Assembly: GCF_001598215.1 (NCBI RefSeq)
Contig: NZ_BCXJ01000004.1
Coordinates: 372,001-436,000, forward strand
Source: Shouchella clausii
GTDB lineage: Bacteria > Bacillota > Bacilli > Bacillales > Bacillaceae_D
Reading direction: 5' to 3'
Length of the DNA: 64,000 bases
Shown: positions 1-11,496 of the stretch, in pieces
Numbering within the stretch: the first letter of the stretch is position 1
Layout of the letters: every line of letters starts with the position of its first letter
The notes under the pieces: generated by a model
Seen by the model: the letters and a program-made list of their open reading frames with translations, nothing else
Database searches by the model: none
Told to the model about the DNA's origin: nothing
Made by a program: the position numbers and the translations under genes

Positions 1-32
1 GGGAGTAGAGCTTAAGTCAAATCTCTACTCCC
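1..32 (-). terminator. Probable terminator of the citZ-icd-mdh operon
   Basis: A perfect 10-bp inverted repeat (1-10 with 23-32, 12-nt loop) lies 42 bp beyond the mdh stop codon. The T-run that would follow on the minus strand falls outside the window, so this is inferred from position and stem strength. Confidence 0.6.
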
Positions 33-74
33 ATTCTTCAATTTAAAGGCTCTTGGAACAGCCTCTGCTTCCTA

Positions 75-1019
75 TTACTCCGCTGGCAATGCTGCCATTA
101 CATTGCGAACGGATTGCACGGATTTGTCCAGTTGTGCTTTTTCTTCTTCTGTCAAGTCGAGCTCAATGACTTTCTCAATGCCGTCACCGCCAAGAATGGT
201 CGGTACGCCCAAGTACAGGTCATGTTGACCATACTCGCCCTCGAGGTAGGCAATCGTTGGGATAATGCGTTTTTTGTCTTTTAAAATCGCTTCAACCATT
301 TGCGTAAGCGATGCAGCTGGCGCATAATAGGCGCTGCCATTACCTAGCAAGCTAACGATTTCGCCGCCGCCTTTACGCGTACGTTCGACAATTTCTTCAA
401 TCCGTTCTGAGGAGATCAGTTTTGTTAGCGGCACTCCGCCCGCTGCTGAATAACGGATAAGAGGAACCATATCATCTCCATGGCCGCCTAAGACAAAACC
501 AGTAACATCCTCAACAGATACGTTTAGTTCTTGGGCAACAAACGTACGGAAACGTGCTGTGTCAAGAACGCCAGACTGGCCGATGACACGGTTTTTCGGA
601 AAGCCAGATTCTTTATAAACTGTATAAGTCATCGCATCAGCCGGGTTGGTCAAAACGATAATATAGCTGTTAGGCGAATACTTAACAACTTCTTTTGTGA
701 CAGACTTCATGATTTTTGCATTTGTGGCTACAAGATCATCACGGCTCATTCCCGGTTTGCGTGCAATACCAGCCGTAATGACAACGACATCCGAATCTTT
801 CGTATCTTCGTAGCTAGAGGTACCGATGACCGTTGAATCGACGCCTTGGACAGGTGTAGACTCAAGCATATCAAGGGCCTTTCCTTTCGTAGGACCTTCC
901 ATGTTTGGAATATCCACTAAAACAACATCCCCTAGCTCTTTTTGGGCAACCATAAGCGCAGTGGTAGCTCCTGTAAAGCCACCGCCGATTACAGAAATTT
1001 TTCTTCGTTTAATTGCCAT
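75..1019 (-). CDS. mdh: Malate dehydrogenase
   Basis: 314 aa NAD-dependent malate dehydrogenase of the LDH-like type, interconverting malate and oxaloacetate in the TCA cycle (cytoplasm). The N-terminus carries the Rossmann motif [11 protein letters not shown]; the active-site loop [10 protein letters not shown] and the catalytic histidine context [10 protein letters not shown] are visible. The ATG at 1019 was chosen over an upstream in-frame ATG because GAGGAGTG lies 6 nt before it and the family begins MAxKRxKI. It is the last gene of citZ-icd-mdh, the same order as in B. subtilis, and is followed by a hairpin at the window edge. Confidence 0.97.
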   Translation of the reverse strand: MAIKRRKISVIGGGFTGATTALMVAQKELGDVVLVDIPNMEGPTKGKALDMLESTPVQGVDSTVIGTSSYEDTKDSDVVVITAGIARKPGMSRDDLVATNAKIMKSVTKEVVKYSPNSYIIVLTNPADAMTYTVYKESGFPKNRVIGQSGVLDTARFRTFVAQELNVSVEDVTGFVLGGHGDDMVPLIRYSAAGGVPLTKLISSERIEEIVERTRKGGGEIVSLLGNGSAYYAPAASLTQMVEAILKDKKRIIPTIAYLEGEYGQHDLYLGVPTILGGDGIEKVIELDLTEEEKAQLDKSVQSVRNVMAALPAE

Positions 1020-1069
1020 GCCAAACACTCCTCAACATGTGTAGTCAATCTGCCTATCACGAAATAGAT

Positions 1070-2335
1070 TTATAGATTTTTGATCAATTCGTCTGCAAAT
1101 CCTGAGCAAGACACTTCCGTTGCGCCATCCATCAAACGAGCAAAATCATAGGTGACAACTTTGCTGGCAATCGTTTTGTCCATTGACGCCATAATCAAAT
1201 CTGCTGCTTCTGTCCAACCAAGGTGACGCAAAAGCAGTTCTCCTGACAACAGGACGGAGGAAGGGTTGACTTTGTCGAGTCCTGCGTATTTTGGCGCTGT
1301 GCCATGTGTCGCTTCAAAAATGGCATGACCTGTATCATAGTTGATGTTTGCCCCTGGAGCAATGCCAATTCCGCCTACTTGGGCAGCAAGAGCATCAGAA
1401 ATATAATCGCCGTTTAAGTTCATTGTCGCAACCACATCAAACTCTTTCGGGCGAGTCAAAATTTGCTGCAAGAAAATGTCCGCAATGGCATCTTTCACAA
1501 TGATTTTGCCAGCAGCTTCTGCTTCGCTTTGCGCTTTATCGGCAGCTTCGCGGCCACTTTCTTCAACAATTTTATCGTACTCAGCCCATGTAAATACTTT
1601 ATCGCCGAACTCACGCTCAGCTAGTTCGTAACCCCAGTTTTTAAACGCGCCTTCGGTAAATTTCATAATGTTGCCTTTATGGACAAGCGTGATGCTCTTG
1701 CGTCCTTCATCAAGTGCGTATTGGATGGCCGAACGGACTAGGCGCTCTGTTCCTTCCTTCGATACAGGTTTTACACCGATTCCAGAAGTTTCAGGGAAAC
1801 GAATATTGGTTGCGCCAAGCTCATCTTGCAAAAAGGCAATAAGCTTTTTCACTTCGTCAGAGCCTTCTTTAAATTCAATCCCTGCATAAATATCTTCTGT
1901 ATTTTCCCGGAAGATGACCATATCCGTATCCTCAGGACGTTTCACTGGAGATGGCACTCCTGTAAAATAGCGGACTGGACGGAGACACGTGAACAAATCA
2001 AGCTCTTGACGGAGTGCCACGTTTAATGAGCGGATACCACCGCCAATTGGCGTTGTTAAAGGTCCTTTAATCGCAATTAAATACTCGCGGACTGCGTCAA
2101 GCGTTTCTGCTGGAAGCCATTCCCCCGTTTGATTGTACGCTTTTTCGCCAGCAAGAATTTCTTTCCAGTGGATTTTACGCTCACCGTTGTATGCTTTTTC
2201 AACTGCGGCATCAAGAACACGAGAAGCTGCTGCCCAAATGTCTGGGCCTGTGCCGTCGCCTTCAATGAATGGTACGATTGGCTCGTTTGGAACGTTTAAA
2301 ACACCGTTTTGAGTTTGGATTTTTTCTGCTGCCAT
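1070..2335 (-). CDS. icd: Isocitrate dehydrogenase (NADP+)
   Basis: 421 aa, the usual length for Bacillus Icd (CitC). It oxidatively decarboxylates isocitrate to 2-oxoglutarate. The substrate-binding segment [17 protein letters not shown], with the serine that is phosphorylatable in the E. coli enzyme, is near residue 105, and the nucleotide-binding [11 protein letters not shown] near residue 340. ATG at 2335 is preceded by AGGAGG. It is 50 bp upstream of mdh and 52 bp downstream of citZ, with no terminator between, so the three TCA genes should be cotranscribed. Confidence 0.97.
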   Translation of the reverse strand: MAAEKIQTQNGVLNVPNEPIVPFIEGDGTGPDIWAAASRVLDAAVEKAYNGERKIHWKEILAGEKAYNQTGEWLPAETLDAVREYLIAIKGPLTTPIGGGIRSLNVALRQELDLFTCLRPVRYFTGVPSPVKRPEDTDMVIFRENTEDIYAGIEFKEGSDEVKKLIAFLQDELGATNIRFPETSGIGVKPVSKEGTERLVRSAIQYALDEGRKSITLVHKGNIMKFTEGAFKNWGYELAEREFGDKVFTWAEYDKIVEESGREAADKAQSEAEAAGKIIVKDAIADIFLQQILTRPKEFDVVATMNLNGDYISDALAAQVGGIGIAPGANINYDTGHAIFEATHGTAPKYAGLDKVNPSSVLLSGELLLRHLGWTEAADLIMASMDKTIASKVVTYDFARLMDGATEVSCSGFADELIKNL

Positions 2336-2387
2336 GGTAAAACCTCCTAAAGATGTTTATGTAGAACGGAGTTTCCTCCGCCTAGGA

Positions 2388-3503
2388 CTATCGTGTTTCT
2401 ACTGATTTGTAGCTGCGTTTGTTCGGGCCGACATACTCAGCACGTGGACGGATCAGGCGGTTGTTTGCATACTGTTCGAGGATATGGGCAATCCAGCCAG
2501 ATGTACGGCTGATCGCAAAAATCGGCGTGAACAAATCATGTTTAATCCCAAGACTATGGTATACAGTCGCTGAATAAAAATCAACGTTTGGCAGCAAGCC
2601 TTTTTCGTTGGTGACCAATTCTTCAATCCGCAAAGACATGTCGTACCATTTTGATTCTTTAATAACGTCTGTTAGTTGTTTTGACATTTCCCGCAAATGC
2701 TTGGCCCGAGGATCGCCATTTTTGTATACCCGATGGCCAAAGCCCATGATTTTCTCTTTATTATCAAGCGCTTTCCGGATATACGGTTCCACCTGGTCAA
2801 AATCTCCGATTTCTAGGAGCATTTTCATAACGCCTTCATTTGCACCGCCATGAAGTGGTCCTTTTAATGCGCCAATCGCCGCTGTAATGCCTGAATATAT
2901 ATCAGACAGCGTAGCTACACAAACGCGCGCCGTAAACGTCGAGGCGTTTAGTTCATGATCGGCATGGAGCACAAGCGCTTTATTAAAAGCTTCTACTGAT
3001 ATGGCATCCGGATTTTCGCCTGTTAACATGTATAGGAAATTCGCTGCAAACGACAACTCCTTGTTTGGAGCAATCGGTTCCTTGCCAGAACGAATTCGCT
3101 CAAAGCCGGCGACAATCGTAGGAATTTTTGCTTGAAGTTTAATCGCTTTGCGGTAATTTTTTTCTTCCTCGACTGATTCTGCCTCGTCATCAAACAAACC
3201 AAGCATCGAAACCGATGTACGCAGGGCAGCCATTGGATGAATGCTATCGATTGGATAGGCTTTCATTTGTGCGAAAATTTCATCGGGGACACTTGCTTGT
3301 TCAGCAAGCTCTTTTGAAAACGATTCCAACTCTTCTTTCGTAGGCAATTCACCATTCCACAGCAAATAAACGACCTCTTCAAAGCTGGCATTTTCCGCCA
3401 GGTCGTCAATGCCATAACCATGGTACGTTAATTCATCATCAATAATGGAGCTAACGCTCGATTGTGTTGCCACAATACCTTCTAAACCGCGAGTTGTAGT
3501 CAC
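2388..3503 (-). CDS. citZ: Citrate synthase
   Basis: 371 aa type II citrate synthase; condenses oxaloacetate and acetyl-CoA. Catalytic histidines sit in HADHELNASTF and GFGHRVYKNGDPR. The start is GTG (TTTR follows), with GGAGAGATAAAG immediately upstream. It is the first gene of the TCA operon. In B. subtilis this operon is repressed by CcpC and CcpA; an imperfect cre-like palindrome near 3551-3566 was noted but is not convincing. Confidence 0.97.
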   Translation of the reverse strand: MTTTRGLEGIVATQSSVSSIIDDELTYHGYGIDDLAENASFEEVVYLLWNGELPTKEELESFSKELAEQASVPDEIFAQMKAYPIDSIHPMAALRTSVSMLGLFDDEAESVEEEKNYRKAIKLQAKIPTIVAGFERIRSGKEPIAPNKELSFAANFLYMLTGENPDAISVEAFNKALVLHADHELNASTFTARVCVATLSDIYSGITAAIGALKGPLHGGANEGVMKMLLEIGDFDQVEPYIRKALDNKEKIMGFGHRVYKNGDPRAKHLREMSKQLTDVIKESKWYDMSLRIEELVTNEKGLLPNVDFYSATVYHSLGIKHDLFTPIFAISRTSGWIAHILEQYANNRLIRPRAEYVGPNKRSYKSVETR

Positions 3504-3600
3504 CTTTATCTCTCCTTTTCTCTAAATATAATCCCTTCGCGTACAACGCCTGGTAAAGCGGTTACGAAAAACGTCGTAAAGGATGATACGGTCGTGACAC

Positions 3601-4074
3601 TTATCCCCATAGTTGGGCGATGTATTGGATAGCGCGCATCGTCAAATAAGCAATGCCTGCACCAATTAAAGGGCCGACCGCAACGCCGTTTAAAAAAGAA
3701 ACAGCGACGATGGTGCCAAGTACGAGGGCAGCTGTAATATGCGGATCGTTTTTCAGCAAGTCAATCCCACTTGCAGCTACGAGCGCAACAGCGATGCCGC
3801 TGCCAAGCGCAACCCATGCATACAATGATTTTGTTGCTTCTCCCAGCTGTTTGAACCCAATATCCCCTGTAGCAATCGGCACAAGGACAGCTATGGTAAT
3901 AATGGTGACGCCAAGGTTGATTCCTTTTGCCTGCATGAGAGGAAACACTTTATCTCCAAGCCCTGTCCATTTTATAAGTAACAAAACGGAAATAGCGATG
4001 ATTAAAGATTGGTTCTTTGCAATAAGGGCGATAGCCATTAATAGCAGCAAAAACAAGGTACTCTGAGATAACAA
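3601..4074 (-). CDS. ytwI: DUF441 membrane protein YtwI
   Basis: 157 aa, four or more hydrophobic segments and almost no soluble domain; matches the DUF441 (UPF0756) family, function unknown. Start is TTG at 4074, supported by GGAGGAG 6 nt upstream. Position between fxsA and citZ matches B. subtilis ytwI. The ytvI permease-like gene that separates fxsA from ytwI in B. subtilis is absent here. Confidence 0.88.
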   Translation of the reverse strand: MLSQSTLFLLLLMAIALIAKNQSLIIAISVLLLIKWTGLGDKVFPLMQAKGINLGVTIITIAVLVPIATGDIGFKQLGEATKSLYAWVALGSGIAVALVAASGIDLLKNDPHITAALVLGTIVAVSFLNGVAVGPLIGAGIAYLTMRAIQYIAQLWG

Positions 4075-4159
4075 TGATTTCTCCTCCAGCTTAAACTAGG
4101 CAATTCATATCATAACACAGTTTTGCAAATTCGGCTATATCCCACAGATTCAGACAAAC

Positions 4160-4555
4160 TTAGCGCCGTTTGATCACGGTCCAGTTCCCTTTTGTCATGC
4201 TGCTATGAACGATTTTCAGCAAAAGGGCTTTTACAATCGCGCGCGTCCATGGAATAAGGCAAAATAAACCAATGACGTCGGTTAAAAAACCTGGCATGAC
4301 AAGTAAAATGCCACCAAACAAAATGCACAAACCATCGAGCAAAGCATGGCTTGGGATTTGGCTGTTTTGCATTTGCAGACGAGCAAGACGGTACACTTGC
4401 ATCCCTTGCTTTCTGGCAAAAACAAAGCCTAATATGGACGTGGCAAACATAAGAAGCAGCGTTTGCCATATGCCTAGCCAATTGACAAAGGCCGTAATGA
4501 TAAATAGTTCCAATACAGGAATCGCGATCGCAACGACGACAATCGATTTCTTCAT
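4160..4555 (-). CDS. fxsA: FxsA-family membrane protein
   Basis: 131 aa inner-membrane protein of the FxsA family (YtzA of B. subtilis). Two N-terminal membrane segments are followed by a RKQGMQVYRLAR linker and a second hydrophobic pair ending LLVMPGFLTDVIGLFCLIP, the family signature. In E. coli FxsA counters phage T7 exclusion; the role in Bacillus is unknown. The ATG at 4555 is preferred to the in-frame GTG at 4567 because AGGTGG lies 8 nt before the ATG. It sits downstream of the pyk terminator. Confidence 0.88.
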   Translation of the reverse strand: MKKSIVVVAIAIPVLELFIITAFVNWLGIWQTLLLMFATSILGFVFARKQGMQVYRLARLQMQNSQIPSHALLDGLCILFGGILLVMPGFLTDVIGLFCLIPWTRAIVKALLLKIVHSSMTKGNWTVIKRR

Positions 4556-4582
4556 TGTTCGTACCACCTTTGCCGACTGTAA

Positions 4583-4608
4583 AAAAGGAGAGGCTCACCT
4601 CTCCTTTT
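4583..4608 (-). terminator. Intrinsic terminator after pyk
   Basis: A perfect 11-bp stem (4583-4593/4598-4608) with a 4-nt loop, followed on the minus strand by six T. It separates pyk from fxsA and is directly adjacent to an intergenic repeat copy. Confidence 0.85.
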
Positions 4609-4667
4609 CAGACTGTAGACAAACGCTCGCATACATCAGTGTTTGCCAAGCATTTTCTATCAGTCAG
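4609..4667. repeat. Palindromic intergenic repeat, copy A
   Basis: A 59-bp element with imperfect inverted ends (CAGACTGTAGACAAACGCT and, reading the other strand, CTGACTGATAGAAAATGCT). It lies between the pyk stop codon and the pyk terminator. Related copies occur at 37488, 52333 and 55943. Confidence 0.6.
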
Positions 4668-4680
4668 TTTGATTCTTCTA

Positions 4681-6435
4681 TTATAATACACGGGCTTGGC
4701 CGCTGTAAATGTTTCCGCTAATGCAATCCACAGTCACTTCATCGCCGTCTTGGAAACGTTCAAGGGCATTGGCGACACCAACGACAACAGGCGTGCTTAA
4801 GTTTAAGCCAACAACGGCAGCATGGGATGTAAGGCCGCCTTCTACAGTAACGACAGCAGCAGCTTTTTCGAACGCTTCGATCATGTCTTTATCTGTTGAC
4901 TTCGTTACAAGCACAGAACCTTCCGTTACTTTTTCAATCGCTTCTTTTGCGTCACGGGCAACAACGACTTTTCCCGATGCAGAGCGTCGTCCGATGCCTT
5001 GTCCTTTTGCTGCTACTTCTCCAAGCATATGGACTTTCATTAAATTCGTTGTACCTGACTCCCCAACTGGAACACCAGCGGTAATGATAACAAGGTCGCC
5101 TTGTTTCACCACCCCTGTAGCGACTGCCGCTTCAACCGTACGGTCTAACATTTCGTCTGTTGTATTCGCTTGTTCTCCAAGTATTGGCGTAACACCCCAC
5201 ACAAGCGCCATTCTCCGGTAGGCACGCTCATTGCTCGTCACGGCCAAGATTGGCGATTTCGGCCGGAAACGCGATGTCATCCGTGCCGTATAGCCACTTT
5301 CTGTCGCTGTTAAGATCGCAGCAGCATTCAAGTTTGAAGCAGTATATGCAACGGACTGGCCAATTGCACTTGTAATCGATGTTTTCACTTCTTTACTTTT
5401 CCGACGCAGCATGTTTTCATAATTGAGGGCTTGTTCTGTTCGTTCGGCAATATTGTGCATCGTTTGCACCGATTCTACAGGGTAATCACCAGCAGCAGTT
5501 TCCCCAGAAAGCATAATGGCGTCTGTCCCATCAAAAATGGCGTTGGCAACATCGCTTGCTTCAGCACGGGTAGGACGCGGGTTACGTTGCATGGAATCAA
5601 GCATTTGCGTGGCAGTAATGACCGGCTTGGCCAACTCATTGCATTTTTTAATGAGCTGCTTTTGCACAAGCGGTACTTCCTCTGCTGGAATTTCTACACC
5701 TAAGTCTCCCCTTGCGACCATAAGGCCATCCGATACTTCAAGAATTTCGTCGATATTGTCAACGCCTTCTTGGTTTTCGATTTTTGGGATGATCGCTGTA
5801 TCCGCAGCGCCATGCTTTTCAAGGAGCTCGCGGATTTCTAAAACATCGGAAGCGCGGCGCACAAAGGAAGCAGCTATAAAGTCGACTTTTTGCTCAATCC
5901 CAAATACAATGTCAGCTGCATCTTTTTCGGTCATCCCTGGGAGGTTGACGCTAACATTTGGGACGTTGACGCCTTTCTTGTTTTTCAGTACGCCACTGTT
6001 GCGCACAATCGTAACCAGCTCAGTGTCGCGGATTTCCTTTACCTCAAGCCCAATTAAGCCATCATCGAGTAAGATCGTACTTCCGACTTCTACATCCTCG
6101 CAAAGCCCTGGATACGTAATGGAGATCTTTTCTTTCGTCCCTTGGACTTCATTCATTGACACAATGAGCTCTTGCCCTTTCTCAAGTTCAATCGCTCCGC
6201 CTTCTACCGTTTGTGTCCGGATTTCTGGCCCTTTTGTGTCAAGTAGAATAGCAACCGTTTTTCCAGTCCGTTTTGCCGCTTCGCGAATGTTTTTAATCCG
6301 GGCGCCGTGCTCTTCAAAATCCCCGTGTGAAAAATTCAAACGGGCTACATTCATCCCTGCTTCAATGAGTGCCGTTAGTTTTTCAAGTGATTCACTTGCT
6401 GGTCCAATCGTACAAACAATTTTTGTTTTACGCAT
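4681..6435 (-). CDS. pyk: Pyruvate kinase with C-terminal PEP-utiliser-like domain
   Basis: 584 aa. Transfers phosphate from PEP to ADP at the last step of glycolysis. N-terminal barrel starts [16 protein letters not shown]; the active-site segment [20 protein letters not shown] is near residue 275. The last ~110 residues form the extra domain typical of Bacillus enzymes, with [11 protein letters not shown] resembling the phosphohistidine domain of PEP synthase/PPDK; its role is unsettled. The start at 6435 has AGGAGG upstream. It follows pfkA by 27 bp, so pfkA-pyk is an operon as in B. subtilis. Confidence 0.97.
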   Translation of the reverse strand: MRKTKIVCTIGPASESLEKLTALIEAGMNVARLNFSHGDFEEHGARIKNIREAAKRTGKTVAILLDTKGPEIRTQTVEGGAIELEKGQELIVSMNEVQGTKEKISITYPGLCEDVEVGSTILLDDGLIGLEVKEIRDTELVTIVRNSGVLKNKKGVNVPNVSVNLPGMTEKDAADIVFGIEQKVDFIAASFVRRASDVLEIRELLEKHGAADTAIIPKIENQEGVDNIDEILEVSDGLMVARGDLGVEIPAEEVPLVQKQLIKKCNELAKPVITATQMLDSMQRNPRPTRAEASDVANAIFDGTDAIMLSGETAAGDYPVESVQTMHNIAERTEQALNYENMLRRKSKEVKTSITSAIGQSVAYTASNLNAAAILTATESGYTARMTSRFRPKSPILAVTSNERAYRRMALVWGVTPILGEQANTTDEMLDRTVEAAVATGVVKQGDLVIITAGVPVGESGTTNLMKVHMLGEVAAKGQGIGRRSASGKVVVARDAKEAIEKVTEGSVLVTKSTDKDMIEAFEKAAAVVTVEGGLTSHAAVVGLNLSTPVVVGVANALERFQDGDEVTVDCISGNIYSGQARVL

Positions 6436-6462
6436 ACGTTCCTCCTTATAAATGTGCTGCTG

Positions 6463-8545
<2,083 letters not shown>

Positions 8546-8564
8546 TGGTTATATCCTCCCTTTG

Positions 8565-9407
8565 TTACTGATGCATCGCCAACAGCTTAGTCAGCGTTTC
8601 TTTCATTTCTAGCCTTGGAATGACACGATCAAGCTGGCCATGCTCCAAGAGAAATTCTGCTGTCTGAAAGTCTTCAGGAAGTTCCTGACGAATGGTCTGT
8701 TCAATAATGCGCCGCCCAGCGAAGCCAATCAGTGCTTTCGGTTCGGCAAAATTGTAATCGCCAAGAGAAGCGAAACTAGCAGATACGCCACCCGTCGTCG
8801 GGTTGGTCATAATCGAAATATAAAGACCCCCTGCTCGATTTAACCGCTCAAGGGCGGCGCTCGTTTTGGCCATTTGCATGAGACTGAGCATGCCTTCTTG
8901 CATACGTGCTCCCCCTGAAGCAGCAAAAATAAGCAACGGAACGTTTGTTTCAGTGGCCAATTCAATTGCCCTCGTTAGCTTTTCCCCGACCGCTGAGCCC
9001 ATGCTCGCCATCCGAAAATTGGGGTCCATTACTGCAATGACAACTGGATATCCATTTACCTTTCCTTCACCAGTGACCACCGCTTCATTCAAACCGGTTT
9101 TTTTACGGTCGCTCTCGAGCTTCTCCTCATAACCTGGAAACTGGAGTGGGTTGCCTCCTTTGACAGAGGCGAATGTTTCTTTAAACGTGCCATCGTCAAT
9201 GATGGAGCCAATTCGCTCTCTCGCACTCATGCGATGGTGATGCCCGCAAGTCCGGCAAACACTCAAGTTCTTTTTTAAGTCTTTTGTATACATAATCGTG
9301 CGGCACGAAGGGCATTTGGTCATAATGCCTTCTGGCACTTCCTGCTTAGCCCGTTCAGAGGGAATCGTCGCGTACCTTTTTTTCTTTGAGAACATATCTT
9401 TTAACAT
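8565..9407 (-). CDS. accD: Acetyl-CoA carboxylase carboxyltransferase beta subunit
   Basis: 280 aa. The N-terminal four-cysteine zinc ribbon is intact (CPSC near residue 33 and CRTCG near residue 55), followed by the carboxyltransferase fold ([24 protein letters not shown]). ATG at 9407 with AGGAG upstream. First of the accDA pair; directly downstream of the FadR-type regulator gene (40 bp) with no terminator, so accDA is probably cotranscribed with the regulator and malic enzyme genes. Confidence 0.97.
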   Translation of the reverse strand: MLKDMFSKKKRYATIPSERAKQEVPEGIMTKCPSCRTIMYTKDLKKNLSVCRTCGHHHRMSARERIGSIIDDGTFKETFASVKGGNPLQFPGYEEKLESDRKKTGLNEAVVTGEGKVNGYPVVIAVMDPNFRMASMGSAVGEKLTRAIELATETNVPLLIFAASGGARMQEGMLSLMQMAKTSAALERLNRAGGLYISIMTNPTTGGVSASFASLGDYNFAEPKALIGFAGRRIIEQTIRQELPEDFQTAEFLLEHGQLDRVIPRLEMKETLTKLLAMHQ

Positions 9408-9447
9408 GATATTCGCTCCTAACTTGATGCTAAAGCCGGCTCCTTGC

Positions 9448-10113
9448 TTAAAATCGGCTATTTTGTAAATGAAGACGCATCGCCTTTAGCGCCTGGTCAC
9501 TATCACGCTTCTTTAATGCCTCCACAATTTGCTCGTGTTCTTTTATCGATACAGGAGGACGGCCGCTCCGTTCAAGGGATTCCTTGATCGCTTCTTTATT
9601 AAAAGCAACAAGGGATTTCCAAATGTGGAACAGCAGGACGTTTTGGCATGATTTTACAATCGTTTTATGAAAACGATAGTCTTCTTCTACAGGAAAGTCT
9701 CCTTGGTTCCACTCTTTTTTGGAACGTAAAATCAACGTGTCGAGCTTCCTGATTTGCTCGTCTGTTATTCGCTCACAAGCGAGTTTTAACGCTTCCAACT
9801 CTATAATTCGCCTTGTCTCAGTCAAATCCTTCCTTGCCTGCTCGTCTTTTAGGACAAAAGACAACAAGAGGTCGACCAATTTATAGCTTGACGTCGCCTT
9901 CATAAACGTGCCTTCGCCTCTTCTCGTCTCAATAAGATCGAGGAGCTCAAGGCCGCGTAAAGCCTCGCGAATAGAGGAGCGACCGACATCAAGCCGGTCG
10001 CTGAGTTCCCGTTCAGAAGGAAGCTTATCGCCACTTTTTAAGCCATCGTTTTGAATCATTTCACTTACGGCCCGAATGATCTCTATATACCTTTTTGGCT
10101 GGTCAGCTGCCAT
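9448..10113 (-). CDS. GntR/FadR-family transcriptional regulator
   Basis: 221 aa. N-terminal winged helix (residues ~10-75: [29 protein letters not shown]) and a C-terminal all-helical FCD effector domain ([29 protein letters not shown]). Members bind DNA as dimers and are released by small acids or acyl-CoAs. It lies 15 bp after ytsJ and 40 bp before accD. B. subtilis has no regulator at this position as far as I recall. The location suggests control of malate/acetyl-CoA use, but the ligand cannot be read from sequence. Its RBS is weak (GGGCGAGTG). Confidence 0.9.
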   Translation of the reverse strand: MAADQPKRYIEIIRAVSEMIQNDGLKSGDKLPSERELSDRLDVGRSSIREALRGLELLDLIETRRGEGTFMKATSSYKLVDLLLSFVLKDEQARKDLTETRRIIELEALKLACERITDEQIRKLDTLILRSKKEWNQGDFPVEEDYRFHKTIVKSCQNVLLFHIWKSLVAFNKEAIKESLERSGRPPVSIKEHEQIVEALKKRDSDQALKAMRLHLQNSRF

Positions 10114-10128
10114 TTTTCACTCGCCCAA

Positions 10129-11361
10129 TCAATCAATAATCGCTAATTTCCGTGTTTTTTCCGCTACTTCTTCCGGGTCTACTTTTACGCGGGCAACTCC
10201 CGTCTCCATCGCTTTTTTAGCCACTGCCGCCGCTACTGCTGGGGCAACGCGAGAGTCAAATGGCGCTGGGATTACATAATCAACAGACAACTCTTCTTCA
10301 GAAACTAAATTGGCAATTGCATAAACAGCTGCCACTTTCATCTCTTCGTTAATATGGGTAGCACGGGCATCTAGCGCTCCGCGGAAAATCCCTGGAAAAG
10401 CTAAAACATTATTCACTTGGTTCGGGAAATCAGAACGGCCTGTACCGATAACAGAAGCGCCCGCTGACTTTGCATCTTCTGGCATAATTTCTGGAATAGG
10501 GTTAGCCATGGCAAAGATAATCGGGTTGTCATTCATGCTTTCAACCATTTCTTTTGTGACTGCCCCTTCAACAGATACACCAATAAATACGTCGGCCCCT
10601 TTAATGACATCTTCAAGCTTGCCTTCTTCTTTATTCATGTTTGTCCGTTTTGCGACCGTTTCTTTGACTGCATTCATCCCGTACGGGCGGCCTTCATAGA
10701 TAGCGCCTTTTGTATCGCACATAATAATGTTGCGCACGCCCATACGGAGCATTAATTTAATGATGGCGATCCCAGCAGCTCCTGCACCATTGGCGACTAC
10801 TTTGATTTCAGACAGTTTTTTGCCGCTGATTTTAAGAGCGTTGATCAAGCCTGCAAGAGTAACAATCGCTGTCCCATGCTGGTCATCATGGAAAATCGGA
10901 ATATTTGTCTCCTTTTTTAACCGCTCCTCAATCACAAAGCAGTCTGGCGCCGCAATATCTTCTAAGTTGACACCGCCAAACGTCGGCTCAAGCAACTTCA
11001 CCGTATTGACAATTTCATCGACATCGTTCGAACGGAGGCAAATCGGAAAAGCATCTACACCCGCAAACGACTTAAATAAGACAGCTTTCCCTTCCATAAC
11101 AGGGAGGGAAGCTTCTGGTCCAATGTTGCCGAGACCGAGCACGGCTGTGCCATTGCTGACAACGGCAACCATATTCCCTTTCATCGTGTACTCATACACC
11201 GTTTCAACATCTTCAAAAATTTCTTTGCACGGTTCGGCTACACCTGGGGAATAGGCTAAGCTTAAGTCTCGGGCATCCTTAACTGGGACTTTCGCTTTTG
11301 ATTCTAGTTTTCCTTGGTTTATCCGGTGCATGTGAAGCGCTTCTTCTCTCGTCGTTGGCAC
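10129..11361 (-). CDS. ytsJ: NAD(P)-dependent malic enzyme
   Basis: 410 aa, short bacterial malic enzyme converting malate to pyruvate and CO2. Malic N-domain with SLAYSPGVAEPCKEI and the metal-binding IFHDDQHGTA near residue 165, then a Rossmann domain (VVANGAGAAGIA). Start is GTG at 11361 with AAGGAGAGAG upstream; the ATG further in would remove conserved N-terminal residues. It heads the ytsJ-regulator-accD-accA cluster; in B. subtilis YtsJ is the main NADP-dependent malic enzyme. Confidence 0.95.
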   Translation of the reverse strand: MPTTREEALHMHRINQGKLESKAKVPVKDARDLSLAYSPGVAEPCKEIFEDVETVYEYTMKGNMVAVVSNGTAVLGLGNIGPEASLPVMEGKAVLFKSFAGVDAFPICLRSNDVDEIVNTVKLLEPTFGGVNLEDIAAPDCFVIEERLKKETNIPIFHDDQHGTAIVTLAGLINALKISGKKLSEIKVVANGAGAAGIAIIKLMLRMGVRNIIMCDTKGAIYEGRPYGMNAVKETVAKRTNMNKEEGKLEDVIKGADVFIGVSVEGAVTKEMVESMNDNPIIFAMANPIPEIMPEDAKSAGASVIGTGRSDFPNQVNNVLAFPGIFRGALDARATHINEEMKVAAVYAIANLVSEEELSVDYVIPAPFDSRVAPAVAAAVAKKAMETGVARVKVDPEEVAEKTRKLAIID

Positions 11362-11496
11362 GTATCTCTCTCCTTTTCGTTTTGCTCACTGGTCTGACCA
11401 CTCAATTCTACGCTCCCTATTATAAACAACTCCTGTCCATACGCCAATAGGTAGCGAGAGGTTTCCCGTAAAAATCTTGATTTGAATAGGCTCTCT

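Noticed and set aside
3545-3570. Possible cre upstream of citZ (GTAAAGCGGTTAC)
   Set aside because: The palindrome has a shifted centre and three mismatches in the left arm relative to the cre pattern; too weak to list.
4203-4721. Frames overlapping fxsA on both strands
   Set aside because: fxsA has the matching family signature and RBS; the others are shadows.
5516-6451. 311-codon plus-strand frame antisense to pyk
   Set aside because: It mirrors the pyk codons, has Ser-rich low-complexity translation, no RBS and no recognisable family; shadow of a highly conserved gene.
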